This document shows positions 15,533 to 24,879 of a stretch of DNA of 64,000 bases, in pieces. The notes beneath the pieces were generated by a model, which was given only the letters and a program-made list of their open reading frames with translations, had not been told where the DNA came from and did not search any database. Where the stretch lies: NCBI GenBank assembly GCA_900618065.1, contig UYIL01000003.1, positions 1,240,001 to 1,304,000 of the forward strand, read 5' to 3'. Origin of the DNA: Streptococcus thermophilus. GTDB lineage: Bacteria; Actinomycetota; Actinomycetes; Mycobacteriales; Mycobacteriaceae. Positions within the stretch are counted from its first letter, which is position 1. Each line of letters opens with the position of its first letter. Made by a program: the position numbers and the translations under genes.

Positions 15533-17140
15533 ATGTCCGAGCTGCGTCTGGTGCCCGCTGCCGCGACCGTGTGGGCAGCAACTCTCATTGCCATTGTGTA
15601 CGGGATCCGCCCTGCGACGGTGCTGGTGGTTGCCATTGCGGCGGCAGCGCTTATGGCCCGGCAACCGGGACATGCCATGCTCACTGCCGGTTTGGGCGCG
15701 TGCACTTTAGCGGTGACGTGGGCGCGGATCGTGGCGGCACAGGCGCGGCAGATCGGCAATACCGTGATTGGGACGGTCAGCGGCACGCCGCGGGATGTGA
15801 CCGGTGGCGGCTGGGTGGTGAATGTGTCTGTCAGCGGGTATCCCGTTCCAGTCCCGGTGTTCACGGAGGATGTGCCCGATAGCGTTGCGGCGGGATCCCC
15901 CGTGGAGGTGTCGGGTCAGGTGGGGGAGAGCAGCCGGCCTGGTGTAGGTACCGTTGTCATCAACGGGGATGTCTCGGTGCTCGGGCCGCCGACTGGGTTC
16001 GCCGCCTGGGCGGGTGCCGTGCGGGAGAAGTTCGCGTCCGCTGTCGAGTGCACCGTCGGCGAGCATTCCCAAGGCCTCATCCCCGGCATGGTCCTGGGAG
16101 ATGTCTCACTGCAATCCGCCACAGAGCAGCAAGCGTACGTCGACACCGGCCTGAGCCATTTGAGTGCGGTGAGCGGAGCGAACTGCATGTACGTCGCTAC
16201 CGCCGCGTTGCTAGCCGCGCGGCTGATGCGCGCGGGGCTGCGCCTCCAGCTCATCACCGCAGGGTGCGCATTGCTCGTGTACGCGGGCCTGGTCGGGCCG
16301 GAACCGAGCGTGCTGCGCGCGTCGGTCTCCGGCCTCGTCGGGTTCGTTGCCGTGATTAGCTCGACCCGGGCCGAGCCCATCCACGCGCTGTGCCTGTCCG
16401 TCATCGGGTTGGTGCTGGTCGACTCGGATCTCGCCGTGGATTACGCGTTCGCTTTATCGGTGGCGGCAACAGCCGGCATCGTGGCGGTGGCACCGCTGTT
16501 CTACCGGTTGTTGGCACCCCTTGGGTGGCCGGACATTGTCAACCGGGCATTGTCGGTGGCACTGGCCGCCGACCTGGCTACCGCGCCCATCATCGCGGCA
16601 ATGGTGGGGCAGGTCTCTGTCGTTTCGGTTCTGGCCAACGTCTTGGTCAGCCCGGTCACGGGGGCGGTGACCGTGCTGGGCATGGCAGCGGCGATCCTCG
16701 CACAGATCCATACCGGCCTCGCCGCCCCAGTGCTGTGGATCATTGCGCCGATGGCGGGGTGGATCCGCACCGTTGCTGAAGTCGGCTCGGGAATGCCGGG
16801 CACGACTGTGGGAGCAGCGCCTCTCGCCGTGGTTGTGTTCTACGGCTGGGTCATTGCCGGGTTCTGGGCCGGACGGCCAAGGTTGACCATGGCGTGCGGG
16901 GTGGCAGTCATGGCAAGCGCAGTCATCACAGCAGCTTGGGGCGCTACAGGTGGGCAGGACCTGAGGGACGTGGAAACGTTGCACGCGCACGTTGTCAACA
17001 CCGAGGAAGAAGTAGAACCGGTTCCACCCGGCACGCAGCTCGTGGTCGTGCTCGATCCGGCAGCTGGCGAACAGACGCGGCCGGTGTTCACTCGCGGCGG
17101 CATTCCGGTCATCTACCCCGGACGGGACGGCCTACAATGA
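15533..17140 (+). CDS. comEC: ComEC/Rec2-family DNA-uptake channel protein
   Basis: Protein of 535 residues, ATG 15533 after GGAAGGGAGA. Many hydrophobic helices in two blocks: an N-terminal DUF4131-like part, and the competence domain from about 180 (GLIPGMVLGD, LSHLSAVSGANCMYV, LRASVSGLVGF). It forms the inner-membrane channel for single-stranded DNA. The C-terminal metallo-beta-lactamase domain found in Bacillus ComEC is absent. After the last helix only about 60 residues remain. Short forms like this are known from Corynebacteriales. holA overlaps its stop codon. Confidence 0.92.
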   Translation: MSELRLVPAAATVWAATLIAIVYGIRPATVLVVAIAAAALMARQPGHAMLTAGLGACTLAVTWARIVAAQARQIGNTVIGTVSGTPRDVTGGGWVVNVSVSGYPVPVPVFTEDVPDSVAAGSPVEVSGQVGESSRPGVGTVVINGDVSVLGPPTGFAAWAGAVREKFASAVECTVGEHSQGLIPGMVLGDVSLQSATEQQAYVDTGLSHLSAVSGANCMYVATAALLAARLMRAGLRLQLITAGCALLVYAGLVGPEPSVLRASVSGLVGFVAVISSTRAEPIHALCLSVIGLVLVDSDLAVDYAFALSVAATAGIVAVAPLFYRLLAPLGWPDIVNRALSVALAADLATAPIIAAMVGQVSVVSVLANVLVSPVTGAVTVLGMAAAILAQIHTGLAAPVLWIIAPMAGWIRTVAEVGSGMPGTTVGAAPLAVVVFYGWVIAGFWAGRPRLTMACGVAVMASAVITAAWGATGGQDLRDVETLHAHVVNTEEEVEPVPPGTQLVVVLDPAAGEQTRPVFTRGGIPVIYPGRDGLQ

Positions 17141-18093
17141 CGGTCATGCTCCACCCGGTCCACTTCGTTGTCGGTGAGGATGACTTTCTCGCCGAGCGCG
17201 CGACGCAGAACATCATCGCCCAGGTCAGCCCAGCCGCCGAGGTGACTACATTGCGCGCCGGGGATGTCACCGAGGGTGAATTGCTGCAGGCGACCAGCCC
17301 CTCGCTGTTCGCCGAAGAGCGCGTGGTGGTCATCAAAGACACCGACCTCGCTGGCAAGGAGCCCACCGAGCTGCTGCTCCAAGCGGCTGTGGATCCCGCG
17401 CCGGGCATGACGCTCATCATCGTGCACAGTGGAAAGGGGCGCAACAAGTCTTACGTCCAGAAATTCCGCAAGGCGGCGGACGTGCACGCGGCGGACCCCC
17501 TCAACCAGCGCGACCGCCAAGGTTGGGTGACTAACGAGTTCCGCAGCCACGGCATCCGCCCCACGCCCGATGTGGTCGGGGCGCTGCTCGAATCGGTTGG
17601 CTCCGATCTGCGTGAACTCGCCTCCGCGATCGCCCAGCTGGTGGCGGACACCAAGGATGCCAGCGGCACCAACAGCGAGATCACCGTTGCCGATGTGCGG
17701 GCCTACTACACCGGCGTTGCCGAGGTGTCCGGCTTCGATATCGCCGACCAAGCCGTTGCCGGGCGCACCGACCGTGCGTTGGCGAGCACTCGGCGCGCGC
17801 TGCAGTTGGGCATTAGCCCGGTAGCGATCGCGGCAGCGTTGGCGCACAAGGTGGGGGACATCGCCAAGCTCTACCAAACTCGCGGCAACCCGGACCAGGT
17901 CGCGCGCACCATCGGCATGAACCCGTATGTGGCCAAGAAGACAATGCAGATCGCCCGCGGCTGGTCAGGGGACGCGGTGAGCCAGGCGGTGATCATCGTC
18001 GCCGAACTCGACGCGGAGGTCAAAGGCCAGGGCGGTGACCCGGACTTCGCCATCGAAAACGCCGTGCGTCGCATCGCCCAGCTCGCCGCATAA
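17137..18093 (+). CDS. holA: DNA polymerase III subunit delta
   Basis: Predicted 318 residues from ATG 17137, which overlaps the comEC stop (ATGA). An alternative start is ATG 17146, 7 bases after a TACAAT box. Family motifs: VHFVVGEDDFLAERA near the start, FAEERVVVIKDTDL, GRNKSYVQKFRKAA, ESVGSDLRELASAI, and the clamp-loader collar region at the C-terminus (NPYVAKKTMQIARGW). The delta subunit opens the beta clamp for loading onto DNA. rpsT, its usual neighbour, lies 2 kb further on the other strand. Confidence 0.94.
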   Translation: MTVMLHPVHFVVGEDDFLAERATQNIIAQVSPAAEVTTLRAGDVTEGELLQATSPSLFAEERVVVIKDTDLAGKEPTELLLQAAVDPAPGMTLIIVHSGKGRNKSYVQKFRKAADVHAADPLNQRDRQGWVTNEFRSHGIRPTPDVVGALLESVGSDLRELASAIAQLVADTKDASGTNSEITVADVRAYYTGVAEVSGFDIADQAVAGRTDRALASTRRALQLGISPVAIAAALAHKVGDIAKLYQTRGNPDQVARTIGMNPYVAKKTMQIARGWSGDAVSQAVIIVAELDAEVKGQGGDPDFAIENAVRRIAQLAA

Positions 18094-18103
18094 CGGTGCG
18101 TGA

Positions 18104-18116
18104 TATTCTGCGGACC
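18104..18116 (+). promoter_or_regulatory. Leaderless -10 box of the ankyrin gene
   Basis: TATTCT (18104-18109) ends 7 bases before GTG 18117. Confidence 0.45.
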
Positions 18117-18509
18117 GTGACTGACAACCAGCAGATCCCAGACGACGTTCAAGAGTTCGCCACCCGCTTGTTCAACATGGCGCGCACGGGCGATATGACG
18201 CTGCTGGATTACGTCAACCAGGGTGTTGACCCTGATTTGAGCAATCAGGATGGCAACAGTTTGCTCATGCTCGCCGCCTACGCGGGTCAACTTGAGGTGG
18301 TGCGGGGGTTGATTGCGTGCGGGGCGGACGTCGATAAGCAAAATGCGCGCGGACAATCCCCGCTCGCGGGCGTGGTGTTCAAAAAGGAAGACGCCATCGT
18401 GCGGTTGCTTGTCGACGCTGGAGCAGACCCCCACGCCGGTGCCCCGTCCGCCATCGACACCGCTCGGATGTTCGGCCGGGACGACTTGGTGGAGTTGATG
18501 GGCGGGTGA
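18117..18509 (+). CDS. Small ankyrin-repeat protein
   Basis: Protein of 130 residues from GTG 18117, placed 7 bases after a TATTCT box. It has about three ankyrin repeats: DMTLLDYVNQGVDPDLSNQD, then GNSLLMLAAYAGQLEVVRGL, then KKEDAIVRLLVDAGADPHAG. There is no signal peptide or membrane helix, so it is cytoplasmic and probably a protein-binding adaptor. Its partner is unknown. The next gene starts inside its stop codon (GTGA overlap), which suggests co-expression with the exporter. Confidence 0.88.
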   Translation: MTDNQQIPDDVQEFATRLFNMARTGDMTLLDYVNQGVDPDLSNQDGNSLLMLAAYAGQLEVVRGLIACGADVDKQNARGQSPLAGVVFKKEDAIVRLLVDAGADPHAGAPSAIDTARMFGRDDLVELMGG

Positions 18510-19144
18510 ATCCCGCCGACTTCGCGGTCCTCTTCCTGCTCAACCTTGCCGGGGTGATCACCCCGGGGCCGGATGTCGTCCTGATCACGCGGCTGGCCAC
18601 TCGTTCGCGCAAGCACGCCGCGGCGGCATCGCTCGGTATCTCGCTGGGCGCGTTGATGTGGATCACTCTCACTGTGCTTGGCGCGGCGGCAGTATTGACG
18701 GCGTTTCCGCGCGTGCTCGTGCTATTGCAGGTTGCCGGGGGTGCCTGGATCGTGTTCATGGGGGTGATGATGGTGCGGCACGGCGTACGCGACCGAAAGC
18801 GTCCGCCCGCGGACCTTCGGGACGCCGAAGATCGTCTCGGGTCCGTCCGTACAACGTTCTTCAAAGGGCTGGCTACGAACCTTTCCAACCCGAAAATCGG
18901 TCTGTTCCTTGCGGCATTGATTGCGCCGCTGCTGCCGCCGAGCCCGTCGGTGAGCACGGCCCTGCTCGTCATTGTGGCACTGTGGCTGCCTGCGCTGCTG
19001 CTGTTCCTGCTGATCAGCGTCGTGGTGTCCACCGAGCGGGTCCGCCGCAAGCTATTAGGTGCCGGGCCGTACATAGACATTGGAGCCGGCGCGTTCTTCA
19101 TCGCGGCCGGCTCCGGGTTGATCATCCGTGGGTTGACGGGTTAG
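18506..19144 (+). CDS. LysE/RhtB-family amino-acid exporter
   Basis: Protein of 212 residues, GTG start overlapping the previous stop by 4 bases. It has about six membrane helices and the family signatures NLAGVITPGPDVVLITR near the start and FFKGLATNLSNPKIGLF in the middle. The family exports amino acids such as lysine, threonine or homoserine. The substrate cannot be told from sequence. Its stop TAG (19142-19144) interleaves with the stop of the convergent esterase gene. Confidence 0.92.
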   Translation: MNPADFAVLFLLNLAGVITPGPDVVLITRLATRSRKHAAAASLGISLGALMWITLTVLGAAAVLTAFPRVLVLLQVAGGAWIVFMGVMMVRHGVRDRKRPPADLRDAEDRLGSVRTTFFKGLATNLSNPKIGLFLAALIAPLLPPSPSVSTALLVIVALWLPALLLFLLISVVVSTERVRRKLLGAGPYIDIGAGAFFIAAGSGLIIRGLTG

Positions 19145-20079
19145 TTCAAAAAGAAGTTCACCGTCTCGCGGGTGGCATCGGGGTAGGTGAACCAGGTGTG
19201 GCCGCCACCGTGGACCTTCTGGATCTGAGTCTTCGCCTTGCAACCCTGCGGGTCGAAGACAGTGGTGTTGCCGACACGGTGGCTAGAGACCTTGTTCATG
19301 TTGCAGCCGTTCTTCGAACCGAAGTCCCAGAAGACGGTGCGCACATTCCGGTACGGCGCGCCGTGGCGCATCCCGCCGTCGTAGGAGACGATGTCGTCGT
19401 TGTCTGCGTGCATGATCAACGTCTTCACACGGCCCGGGGTACAACCCGTCACCGTCGGGTTATAGTATGCGCCGGCAACGCCGGCGACACCGGCGACGAG
19501 GTCCGGGGCGTGGCAGGCGAGAGCGAGCGCCATGGCGCCGCCGTTGGACAGACCCGCCGCGTAGACACGGCTGCGGTCGACGTTGTGGGTGCTTGCCACG
19601 TCCTTGACCACTGCGCGGGCGTAGGAAATGTCGGTGCGTACCAAAGTGGCGGCGTACGGTGCGCCGCCCCACGCGTTGTCGATGCCTTGGCCGTAGACGA
19701 TGATGGCGCGGTTACCGGCTGCGGACTCGAGTTTTTCGTAACTGCGGGCGTGGTCGGCGTCGTGCTGCCATCCACCGAAACCGAAGATGACGGGGTAGGG
19801 CTGGCCTGGGTTGTAGTCGTGCGGAACAACCAGGGTGTAGTCGCGCTGCTTTCCACCAACCTGCACGGTGCGCTTGAGCGTCTGCGACGCGGCACCGGCT
19901 CCGCCCGGGGAGAAGGAATCCATCAAACCAGACGACATCTGTGACAGCTGGCCCAGGTTCCCCTGAGAGGACAGGCTAGACATGCTGGAAAGGTTCTGTG
20001 CGTTCGCTGCGGGCACGCCTGCTGCGACGCACAGTGCAGCTGCCGTGAGTGCTGCTGCACCCCGTCGTTTAAAATTCAT
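19141..20079 (-). CDS. Secreted PHB-depolymerase-like / feruloyl-esterase-like hydrolase
   Basis: Predicted 312 residues. ATG 20079 is chosen over an upstream in-frame ATG at 20100 because it starts a signal peptide (KRRGAAALTAAALCVAAG, cleavage near ANAQ) and lies 6 bases after a TATGAT box. The mature part begins with a Ser/Gln-rich stretch, then an alpha/beta-hydrolase: nucleophile in GLSNGGAMA, Asp in HADNDDIV, His in GGGHTWF. This is the esterase family 1 / PhaZ-like group, which acts on polyesters or feruloyl esters. The substrate is unknown. It overlaps the convergent LysE gene by 4 bases. Confidence 0.88.
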   Translation of the reverse strand: MNFKRRGAAALTAAALCVAAGVPAANAQNLSSMSSLSSQGNLGQLSQMSSGLMDSFSPGGAGAASQTLKRTVQVGGKQRDYTLVVPHDYNPGQPYPVIFGFGGWQHDADHARSYEKLESAAGNRAIIVYGQGIDNAWGGAPYAATLVRTDISYARAVVKDVASTHNVDRSRVYAAGLSNGGAMALALACHAPDLVAGVAGVAGAYYNPTVTGCTPGRVKTLIMHADNDDIVSYDGGMRHGAPYRNVRTVFWDFGSKNGCNMNKVSSHRVGNTTVFDPQGCKAKTQIQKVHGGGHTWFTYPDATRETVNFFLN

Positions 20080-20091
20080 GAGGGGATCATA
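20080..20091 (-). promoter_or_regulatory. Leaderless -10 box of the esterase gene
   Basis: On the minus strand TATGAT (20091-20086) ends 6 bases before ATG 20079. Confidence 0.45.
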
Positions 20092-20144
20092 CGATGACAC
20101 CCCCGCGCTGTCACCTTAGCCCCCGGCCAATTCATCAAACATTC

Positions 20145-20181
20145 AACAAAAAGCCCGTCCACCTCGGATGCAGTGGACGGG
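20145..20181 (-). terminator. Rho-independent terminator of rpsT
   Basis: On the minus strand CCCGTCCAC and GTGGACGGG form a perfect 9-bp stem with a 10-base loop (20154-20181), followed by CTTTTTGTT. It lies 24 bases after the rpsT stop. Confidence 0.9.
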
Positions 20182-20205
20182 GTGAGTTGCGAAGTCAGCC
20201 GGTGC

Positions 20206-20469
20206 TTAGCCGAGCTTGTTCAAAGCGCGGGCCATGTTGGACTTCTTGTTGGCCGCATTGTTGCGGTGGAAGACACCCTTGGACACTGCCTTATCCAGCT
20301 TCCGGGAAGCAACACGCAGCTGCTCCTCAGCGCCTGCCTTGTCGCCAGCCTCAACAGTCTCGTTGAATTTGCGGATCTCCGTGCGCACGGCGGAACGGAC
20401 CGCCTTGTTGCGCTGACGGCGCTTCTCGTTGGTGAGAACGCGCTTCTTCTGCTGCTTGATGTTAGCCAT
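20206..20469 (-). CDS. rpsT: 30S ribosomal protein bS20
   Basis: Protein of 87 residues, the usual length. [20 protein letters not shown] and a C-terminal [16 protein letters not shown] are typical. It binds 16S rRNA in the body of the small subunit. AAGAGGT lies upstream of the ATG. It is transcribed against holA and lepA, alone, and ends at a strong terminator. Confidence 0.98.
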   Translation of the reverse strand: MANIKQQKKRVLTNEKRRQRNKAVRSAVRTEIRKFNETVEAGDKAGAEEQLRVASRKLDKAVSKGVFHRNNAANKKSNMARALNKLG

Positions 20470-20668
20470 GAAAAATACCTCTTAGCTTCTTGATGATCTT
20501 CTGCGATTCTGTGCGCACCTTTCGCGGACCCAAGGTCCTGCCCGCGGTGTATGCCGAATGAAATAGGCAAACGGTGCAAACAACGAAAACACCCTAGCAG
20601 TGCGACACCCACCCACCCAAAACGCGGGCGGGCATCTTCGTGCGCGCACGGGATAAGGGAAAGAGGAA

Positions 20669-21214
20669 CTAGACCCAATCGAAGCGCTTGCGCAGGTGCT
20701 CAGCCACGCGCTCGAAGCGCCGCGCCGGGAACAGGGCACCGCGACGGCGCAGATCCGTCTCCGGGATGGAGAGGGTCTTGTCCATGCGGACCCAGCACGG
20801 CTCGCCGGAGGGTTTCCACTCGCCGGAGCCGATGGGCATCCAGTCCTCTTCGTCGGCGTGGTTCTCGTCGGCGGAGATGAGAAGGCCCAGCACGTCGTGG
20901 CGGTCGCGGCCGACAACGAGCATGGAGCGCTCTTTAGGTGGGGTCGTGGGAACGTTGAACCACACGACCTCACCAGGCTCCGCTTGGCCGTCCATGTCGG
21001 GGGCGTAGAAAATGCTGCGGGCAATGTCGCCGGTGGGTACGACCCGGGTGCGGGCGGCGCGACGGTGCTGGCTCACCTCGGCGTACCCGAGGCGTTCATT
21101 GATCAGGTCTAAGCCTTGGGCTAGGGGCGACACCTCCCTGGGCCGGTGCTTCGCTCGCCGGAAAAGCCCGCGCTGGTCCGCGGAATCTGCTGATTCGCGG
21201 CGCCACAACTTCAT
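20669..21214 (-). CDS. PemK/MazF-fold protein without a recognisable antitoxin
   Basis: Predicted 181 residues from ATG 21214. The frame is open to 21637 but runs under lepA and is a shadow there. The C-terminal 110 residues resemble a PemK/MazF domain: GEVVWFNVPTTPPKERSMLV, then VLGLLISADENHADEEDWMP. The N-terminal 60 residues are basic (MKLWRRESADSADQRGLFRR). MazF toxins are RNA endonucleases, but no antitoxin gene is next to it and the neighbours are housekeeping genes. It may be a domesticated housekeeping member. It is divergent from lepA with 136 bases between. Confidence 0.75.
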   Translation of the reverse strand: MKLWRRESADSADQRGLFRRAKHRPREVSPLAQGLDLINERLGYAEVSQHRRAARTRVVPTGDIARSIFYAPDMDGQAEPGEVVWFNVPTTPPKERSMLVVGRDRHDVLGLLISADENHADEEDWMPIGSGEWKPSGEPCWVRMDKTLSIPETDLRRRGALFPARRFERVAEHLRKRFDWV

Positions 21215-21337
21215 AGCCACCAAGCCTAATGCCCGACAGATACCGGGACAAGCATTCGCTTGGGAGGAGAGTCGAGGGGTTTGTGGACGAGTGTCAGCGC
21301 CGAGCAGGCACTGAATCTGGGTAGACAGGCTCTGCGG

Positions 21338-21350
21338 TAAGGTGACCTGC
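21338..21350 (+). promoter_or_regulatory. lepA: Leaderless -10 box of lepA
   Basis: TAAGGT (21338-21343) ends 7 bases before GTG 21351, which fixes the start there rather than at the in-frame GTG 21342. Confidence 0.5.
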
Positions 21351-23222
21351 GTGGCTAAGGCAACAAATTTCGCGCTGGAAACGTTCACGGATCCGTCCAA
21401 GATCCGCAACTTCTGCATTATTGCGCACATCGACCACGGCAAGTCGACGCTGGCGGACCGCATCTTGCAGCTGTCCAATGTTGTCGATGCACGCGAGATG
21501 CGTGACCAGTACCTCGACAACATGGATATCGAGCGCGAACGCGGCATCACCATCAAGGCGCAGAACGTTCGCCTGCCCTGGGTCCCGACTAGCGGGCCCC
21601 ACGAGGGGGAACAGGTCACTTTGCAGATGATCGACACCCCAGGCCACGTGGACTTTTCCTACGAGGTCTCGCGTTCGCTCGATGCGTGCGAGGGCGCGAT
21701 TTTGCTTGTCGACGCAGCCCAAGGCATTGAAGCCCAGACCCTGGCCAACCTCTACATGGCCATGGAGAACGATCTGGAAATCATCCCGGTCCTGAACAAA
21801 ATCGATTTGCCGGCTGCTGACCCAGAGAAGTACGCCGAAGAAATCGCCCACATCATCGGTTGCGAGCCAGATGAGGTGTTGCGCGTTTCAGGAAAGACCG
21901 GCATGGGTGTGCCGGAGTTGCTGGACAAGGTCGTTGAGCTGATTCCGCCGCCGGCGTCGACAAGCGTTGAAGGCGAGACCAACGATGTCGATGCGCCTGC
22001 CCGCGCGCTGGTCTTCGACTCCGTCTACGACACCTACCGCGGCGTGGTCACCTATATCCGCATGATGGACGGCAAGCTCGAGTCCGGCCAAAAGGTGAAG
22101 ATGATGAACACCGGGGTCCAGCACGAGATCTTGGAGATCGGCATCGTTTCGCCGACGATGCAGAAAGCCAAAGGGCTCGGCCCAGGGGAGGTTGGTTATC
22201 TGATCACCGGTGTGAAGGATGTCCGCGAAACCCGTGTGGGCGATACCGTCACCTGGGCAAACAAGGGTGCCGAGGAGCCGCTGGAGGGCTTCGAGGACGT
22301 CAAGCCCATGGTGTACTCGGGCCTGTTCCCCGTCTCCCAGGAAGATTTCCCCGCCTTGCGCGAAAGCTTGGAAAAGCTGCAGCTTAACGACGCTTCTTTG
22401 ACCTGGGAGCCCGAAACTTCCGTCGCCCTCGGCTTCGGTTTCCGCTGCGGATTCCTGGGGCTGCTGCACATGGAGATCACGCGCGACCGCCTCGAGCGAG
22501 AGTTCGACCTAGACCTGATCTCCACCGCGCCGAGCGTGACCTACCGCGTGGTGGCTGAAGACGGCACCGAACAACTCGTGCACAACCCCTCCGACTGGCC
22601 CGGCGGCAAGCTCCAGGAAGTCTACGAGCCTGTGGTCAATATGACCATCATTGTCCCGCAGGAATTCGTGGGCACAACGATGGAGCTGTGCCAGTCGAAG
22701 CGCGGCACCATGAAGAACATGGAGTTCCTCTCCGAGGAGCGTGTGGAGCTGCGCTACATCATGCCGCTCGGTGAGATCATCTTCGACTTCTTCGACATGC
22801 TCAAGTCCCGCACGAAGGGTTATGCCTCCCTGAACTACGAGGAGGCCGGCGAGCAGGAAGCCGACCTGGTGAAGGTGGACATTCTGCTCCAGGGCGAGCC
22901 GGTGGACGCGTTCTCCGCAATCGTCCACCGCGACTCCGCGCAGTGGTACGGCAACAAAATGACTAAGAAACTCAAAGAGCTCATCCCGCGCCAGCAATTC
23001 GAGGTGCCCGTCCAGGCCGCCATCGGCTCGAAAATCATCGCCCGCGAGAACATCCGCGCCCTACGCAAGGACGTTTTGTCCAAGTGCTACGGCGGCGACA
23101 TCTCCCGTAAGCGCAAGCTGCTGGAGAAGCAGAAGGCCGGTAAGAAGCGCATGAAAAACATCGGCTCGGTCACTGTGCCGCAAGAGGCGTTTGTTGCAGC
23201 GCTATCCACCGACGAGGAATAG
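21351..23222 (+). CDS. lepA: Elongation factor 4 (LepA)
   Basis: Protein of 623 residues. The GTPase domain has [35 protein letters not shown], and [10 protein letters not shown]. The LepA-specific C-terminal domain has RGTMKNMEF and the end [20 protein letters not shown]. It acts on the ribosome during elongation and is linked to stress tolerance and subunit assembly. No Shine-Dalgarno is seen, and the start is assigned from the -10 box. The stop TAG shares one base with the thpR start. Confidence 0.97.
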   Translation: MAKATNFALETFTDPSKIRNFCIIAHIDHGKSTLADRILQLSNVVDAREMRDQYLDNMDIERERGITIKAQNVRLPWVPTSGPHEGEQVTLQMIDTPGHVDFSYEVSRSLDACEGAILLVDAAQGIEAQTLANLYMAMENDLEIIPVLNKIDLPAADPEKYAEEIAHIIGCEPDEVLRVSGKTGMGVPELLDKVVELIPPPASTSVEGETNDVDAPARALVFDSVYDTYRGVVTYIRMMDGKLESGQKVKMMNTGVQHEILEIGIVSPTMQKAKGLGPGEVGYLITGVKDVRETRVGDTVTWANKGAEEPLEGFEDVKPMVYSGLFPVSQEDFPALRESLEKLQLNDASLTWEPETSVALGFGFRCGFLGLLHMEITRDRLEREFDLDLISTAPSVTYRVVAEDGTEQLVHNPSDWPGGKLQEVYEPVVNMTIIVPQEFVGTTMELCQSKRGTMKNMEFLSEERVELRYIMPLGEIIFDFFDMLKSRTKGYASLNYEEAGEQEADLVKVDILLQGEPVDAFSAIVHRDSAQWYGNKMTKKLKELIPRQQFEVPVQAAIGSKIIARENIRALRKDVLSKCYGGDISRKRKLLEKQKAGKKRMKNIGSVTVPQEAFVAALSTDEE

Positions 23223-23752
23223 TGATCCGTCTTTTCGCTGCGCTGTTTCCGTCGGAGGAAGCCCGCGAACACCTCGTTGCGGCGCTGCGTTCGATCCGGG
23301 ATTACTCCCGGCAGGAGATCCGTTGGACGGATCCGGACAACTGGCATGTCACGCTGGCGTTCTACGGCGATCAACCGAACGATGGGGCGCAGCTGCGCGA
23401 CCACCTCGCGCAGGTGAGCGCCTTCCACACTGCGCCGGCGCTGTATCTGTCCGGTGCCGGTTCTTTCGAACAGCGCACGTTGTGGATGGGGCTCGGCGGC
23501 GACTCGATCAAAGAGCTCATGGCGGAATGCGCCCTGCCGGACATGGATGTCCGGCAGCGTCCGCACATGACGGTCGGCAGGACCGGGAAACGCTCCCGCG
23601 ACCCCTACACCATCCCGGACCTCGTTCGCGCGCTGTCCGTATACCGTGGGCCGGAGTTCTCCTGCGCTGAACTGTGTCTTGTCCAATCCCACCTTGGTGA
23701 AGGGCGCAGTGGAGGCCCACGCTACGAGGTGCTAGAGCGGTTTCACCTGTAG
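23222..23752 (+). CDS. thpR: RNA 2',3'-cyclic phosphodiesterase (2'-5' RNA ligase family)
   Basis: Protein of 176 residues, GTG start overlapping the lepA stop by one base. The two catalytic HxTx motifs of the 2H phosphoesterases are present: WHVTLAF (about 41-47) and PHMTVGR (about 115-121). The family opens 2',3'-cyclic phosphates in RNA ends. The biological role in bacteria is poorly known. Tight coupling to lepA suggests expression with the translation machinery. Its 3' end overlaps the convergent CPBP gene by 10 bases. Confidence 0.92.
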   Translation: MIRLFAALFPSEEAREHLVAALRSIRDYSRQEIRWTDPDNWHVTLAFYGDQPNDGAQLRDHLAQVSAFHTAPALYLSGAGSFEQRTLWMGLGGDSIKELMAECALPDMDVRQRPHMTVGRTGKRSRDPYTIPDLVRALSVYRGPEFSCAELCLVQSHLGEGRSGGPRYEVLERFHL

Positions 23753-24873
23753 TACGGCTGGGGCGGGGGATACTGAGGGTGCTCAGGCTGTTGGGGGTGC
23801 ACCGGTGAGGGATATTGCGGGTGAGGTACCTGCTGGTACGGCGGCTGGAGAAGCTGTTGGTGCTGCGGGGCCTGCGGGTAGAGGTACTGCGGCTGCGGTA
23901 GCTGCGGCGGGGGCAGCTGGTGCGGCGGCACTTGGTGCGGTAGTTGGGGGTACGGCGGCTGCGGGTACGGCCCAGCAGGGTAGTAGGTGCCGGGCTGGGG
24001 TCGCATCGGGGCCGGTTCGGGGGTGGGCGGCGAGTAGTTCCAGAACACGGCGAGCAGGATGCCGAACAGAACCCACGAAGACAGTTCGGAAACGAAAATC
24101 ATCGAGGGGCGGTCAACAACGTCGAGGTCGGCAAACCCGATGAGTTCGAACCACTCCACGGAGACATTGTTGCCGATGTGGTAGGCGATGGCGACCTCCA
24201 GGCCTCCGGTGCGGTGGACGAGGATAGAGGCGAAACCGGCGAAAAGGGCGACAAAGAAAAGGCCAACGGGATCGTAATCGTGCGCCATGACAAAGAAGGG
24301 AATGGGCAGCAGGTAAGCCAACCAGGGTTGCCGGATCCACGCCCCGAAGATCTGCGGCAGAGAGCCGCGGTAGATCAGTTCCTCCGCAGCACACTGCAGC
24401 GGAGTGTAAGCCGCGACCACCAGGAGTGTGGTCAGGGTGCGCTCATCGAAGTCGGGCAGCGAGGATCCGGGCGCAACGGCTGCATCAAGGATCGCGGTGA
24501 CAATGTGGAATGCCGCGATGATGAGCGCAGCGCGCCCAAACAGACCCCAACGAAACCTGTTGACCACCGACCACAGTGCACGCGGACGGCGCCCGGTAAT
24601 GCGCGCTGCCAGAAACGGCGCCGGGATCATCGCTCCTAGGCTGCCGTAGAACAGAAGCTTCACCGCTGGGTCGGATTCATCAATCTCCACAAGCGAGACC
24701 GATTCTGAAATCGGATAGTTTGCGGCAAACAGCACCACCCCAATCGCGATCATGAATGCGAACATGAACACGAGACTGAACACCGTGACAAGGATCAACT
24801 CCATGAACGGGTGCCAAGGTGTGTACTTCCCGAGCCGGTATGTCCGCGCGAGGCGGTGGTAAGGCAAGCTCAT
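23743..24873 (-). CDS. CPBP-family intramembrane protease with Pro/Gln-rich tail
   Basis: Protein of 376 residues. About seven membrane helices between residues 25 and 285. The CPBP (Abi) motif EELIYRG is at about 163-169, and the later catalytic His motifs can be matched to FFVMAHDY and AIAYHIGNN. These are glutamate-dependent intramembrane endopeptidases of the Rce1 type. The last 95 residues are a cytoplasmic or surface tail made of Pro, Gln, Tyr and His (PQYP-like repeats), unusual for the family. The gene is 6 bases after the BCCT carrier gene on the same strand, so they share a transcript. Confidence 0.88.
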   Translation of the reverse strand: MSLPYHRLARTYRLGKYTPWHPFMELILVTVFSLVFMFAFMIAIGVVLFAANYPISESVSLVEIDESDPAVKLLFYGSLGAMIPAPFLAARITGRRPRALWSVVNRFRWGLFGRAALIIAAFHIVTAILDAAVAPGSSLPDFDERTLTTLLVVAAYTPLQCAAEELIYRGSLPQIFGAWIRQPWLAYLLPIPFFVMAHDYDPVGLFFVALFAGFASILVHRTGGLEVAIAYHIGNNVSVEWFELIGFADLDVVDRPSMIFVSELSSWVLFGILLAVFWNYSPPTPEPAPMRPQPGTYYPAGPYPQPPYPQLPHQVPPHQLPPPQLPQPQYLYPQAPQHQQLLQPPYQQVPHPQYPSPVHPQQPEHPQYPPPQPYYR

Positions 24874-24879
24874 GCTTGT

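Noticed and set aside
18658..19944. 428-codon plus-strand frame over the LysE and esterase genes
   Set aside because: It lacks a signal, motifs or ribosome site and lies under two well-supported genes.
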